From contig JAGCPD010000030.1 in NCBI GenBank assembly GCA_017645305.1, forward strand, positions 1 through 42,655: DNA of 42,655 bases, given 5' to 3'. The position numbers were made by a program, and so were the translations under genes. Position 1 is the first letter of the stretch. Every line of letters starts with the position of its first letter. The notes under the pieces are model-generated. The model did no database searches. It saw only the letters and a program-made list of their open reading frames with translations, and was not told the origin of the DNA. Positions 42,567-42,655 of the stretch are shown one piece after another. Source of the stretch: Bacteroidaceae bacterium (GTDB taxonomy: Bacteria; Bacteroidota; Bacteroidia; Bacteroidales; Bacteroidaceae).

Positions 42567-42655
42567 CAGACAGGGCGTGAGTTTGCAGAGAAGCATTCTC
42601 TGGATGCCATTATTGACTGAAGTTGCAACCAACAGAAGATGCCAGAGATATTGAA

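Overview
The window looks like a chromosomal segment of a Bacteroidales bacterium, most likely Prevotellaceae. The evidence is a Bacteroidetes-type short primary sigma factor, a Rho with a long charged insert, a PorD/DUF4835 gene beside coaBC and recN, DUF3127, secreted proteins ending in a YDLNGR...GIYIVNGKKV-type tail, and many promoters of the Bacteroidetes form (TTTG at -33, TAnnTTTG at -7). The lineage is inferred from gene content, not from a database comparison. I found no tRNA, rRNA, CRISPR array, transposase or integrase.

Layout. (1) 1-2140: the end of an unknown gene, a degenerate miniature DnaE-like protein, a primary-type sigma factor overlapping it by 4 bp, and a small ORF. (2) 2141-5435: an AT-rich accessory block with two PD-(D/E)XK-type proteins carrying near-identical promoter blocks, an MBL-fold hydrolase and an A1S_2505-type protein. 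A short relic of the MBL gene start lies between the two nuclease-like genes. (3) 5568-12390: a secreted EEP-family protein, a LOG-family protein with a small partner, purT and rarA on the minus strand, and two family-2 glycosyltransferases. (4) 12476-16429: a secreted GH130-type glycosidase or phosphorylase, a frameshifted small leucine-rich-repeat gene, and about 900 bp without a confident gene but rich in repeats. (5) 16430-21435: an S66 peptidase and an ABC-F protein on the minus strand, divergent from rho. (6) 21646-27861: a complete tripartite RND efflux system. (7) 28017-37234: a DUF3127 OB-fold protein divergent from a compact operon dnaN, exonuclease, coaBC, porD, recN, trypsin-like/TPR protein, tilS, with mostly overlapping junctions. 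(8) 37379-42655: a zinc-ribbon membrane protein convergent with a 1266-residue secreted leucine-rich-repeat protein, plus a promoter pointing off the right edge.

The most striking signal that gene calls do not explain is a family of degenerate heptanucleotide arrays. The sequences differ from site to site, but the clear cases can each be phased as five 7-bp units (35 bp). They occur between genes, across the stop codons of rarA, the S66 peptidase and tilS, as an inverted pair inside the RND operon, and inside the coding linkers before the C-terminal tails of three secreted proteins. Other leads are the polymerase relic coupled to the sigma factor, the tandem nuclease/MBL cassette, an RND pump with two extra membrane segments inside a periplasmic domain, a hexamer-repeat signal peptide in PorD, and the frameshifted LRR paralogue.
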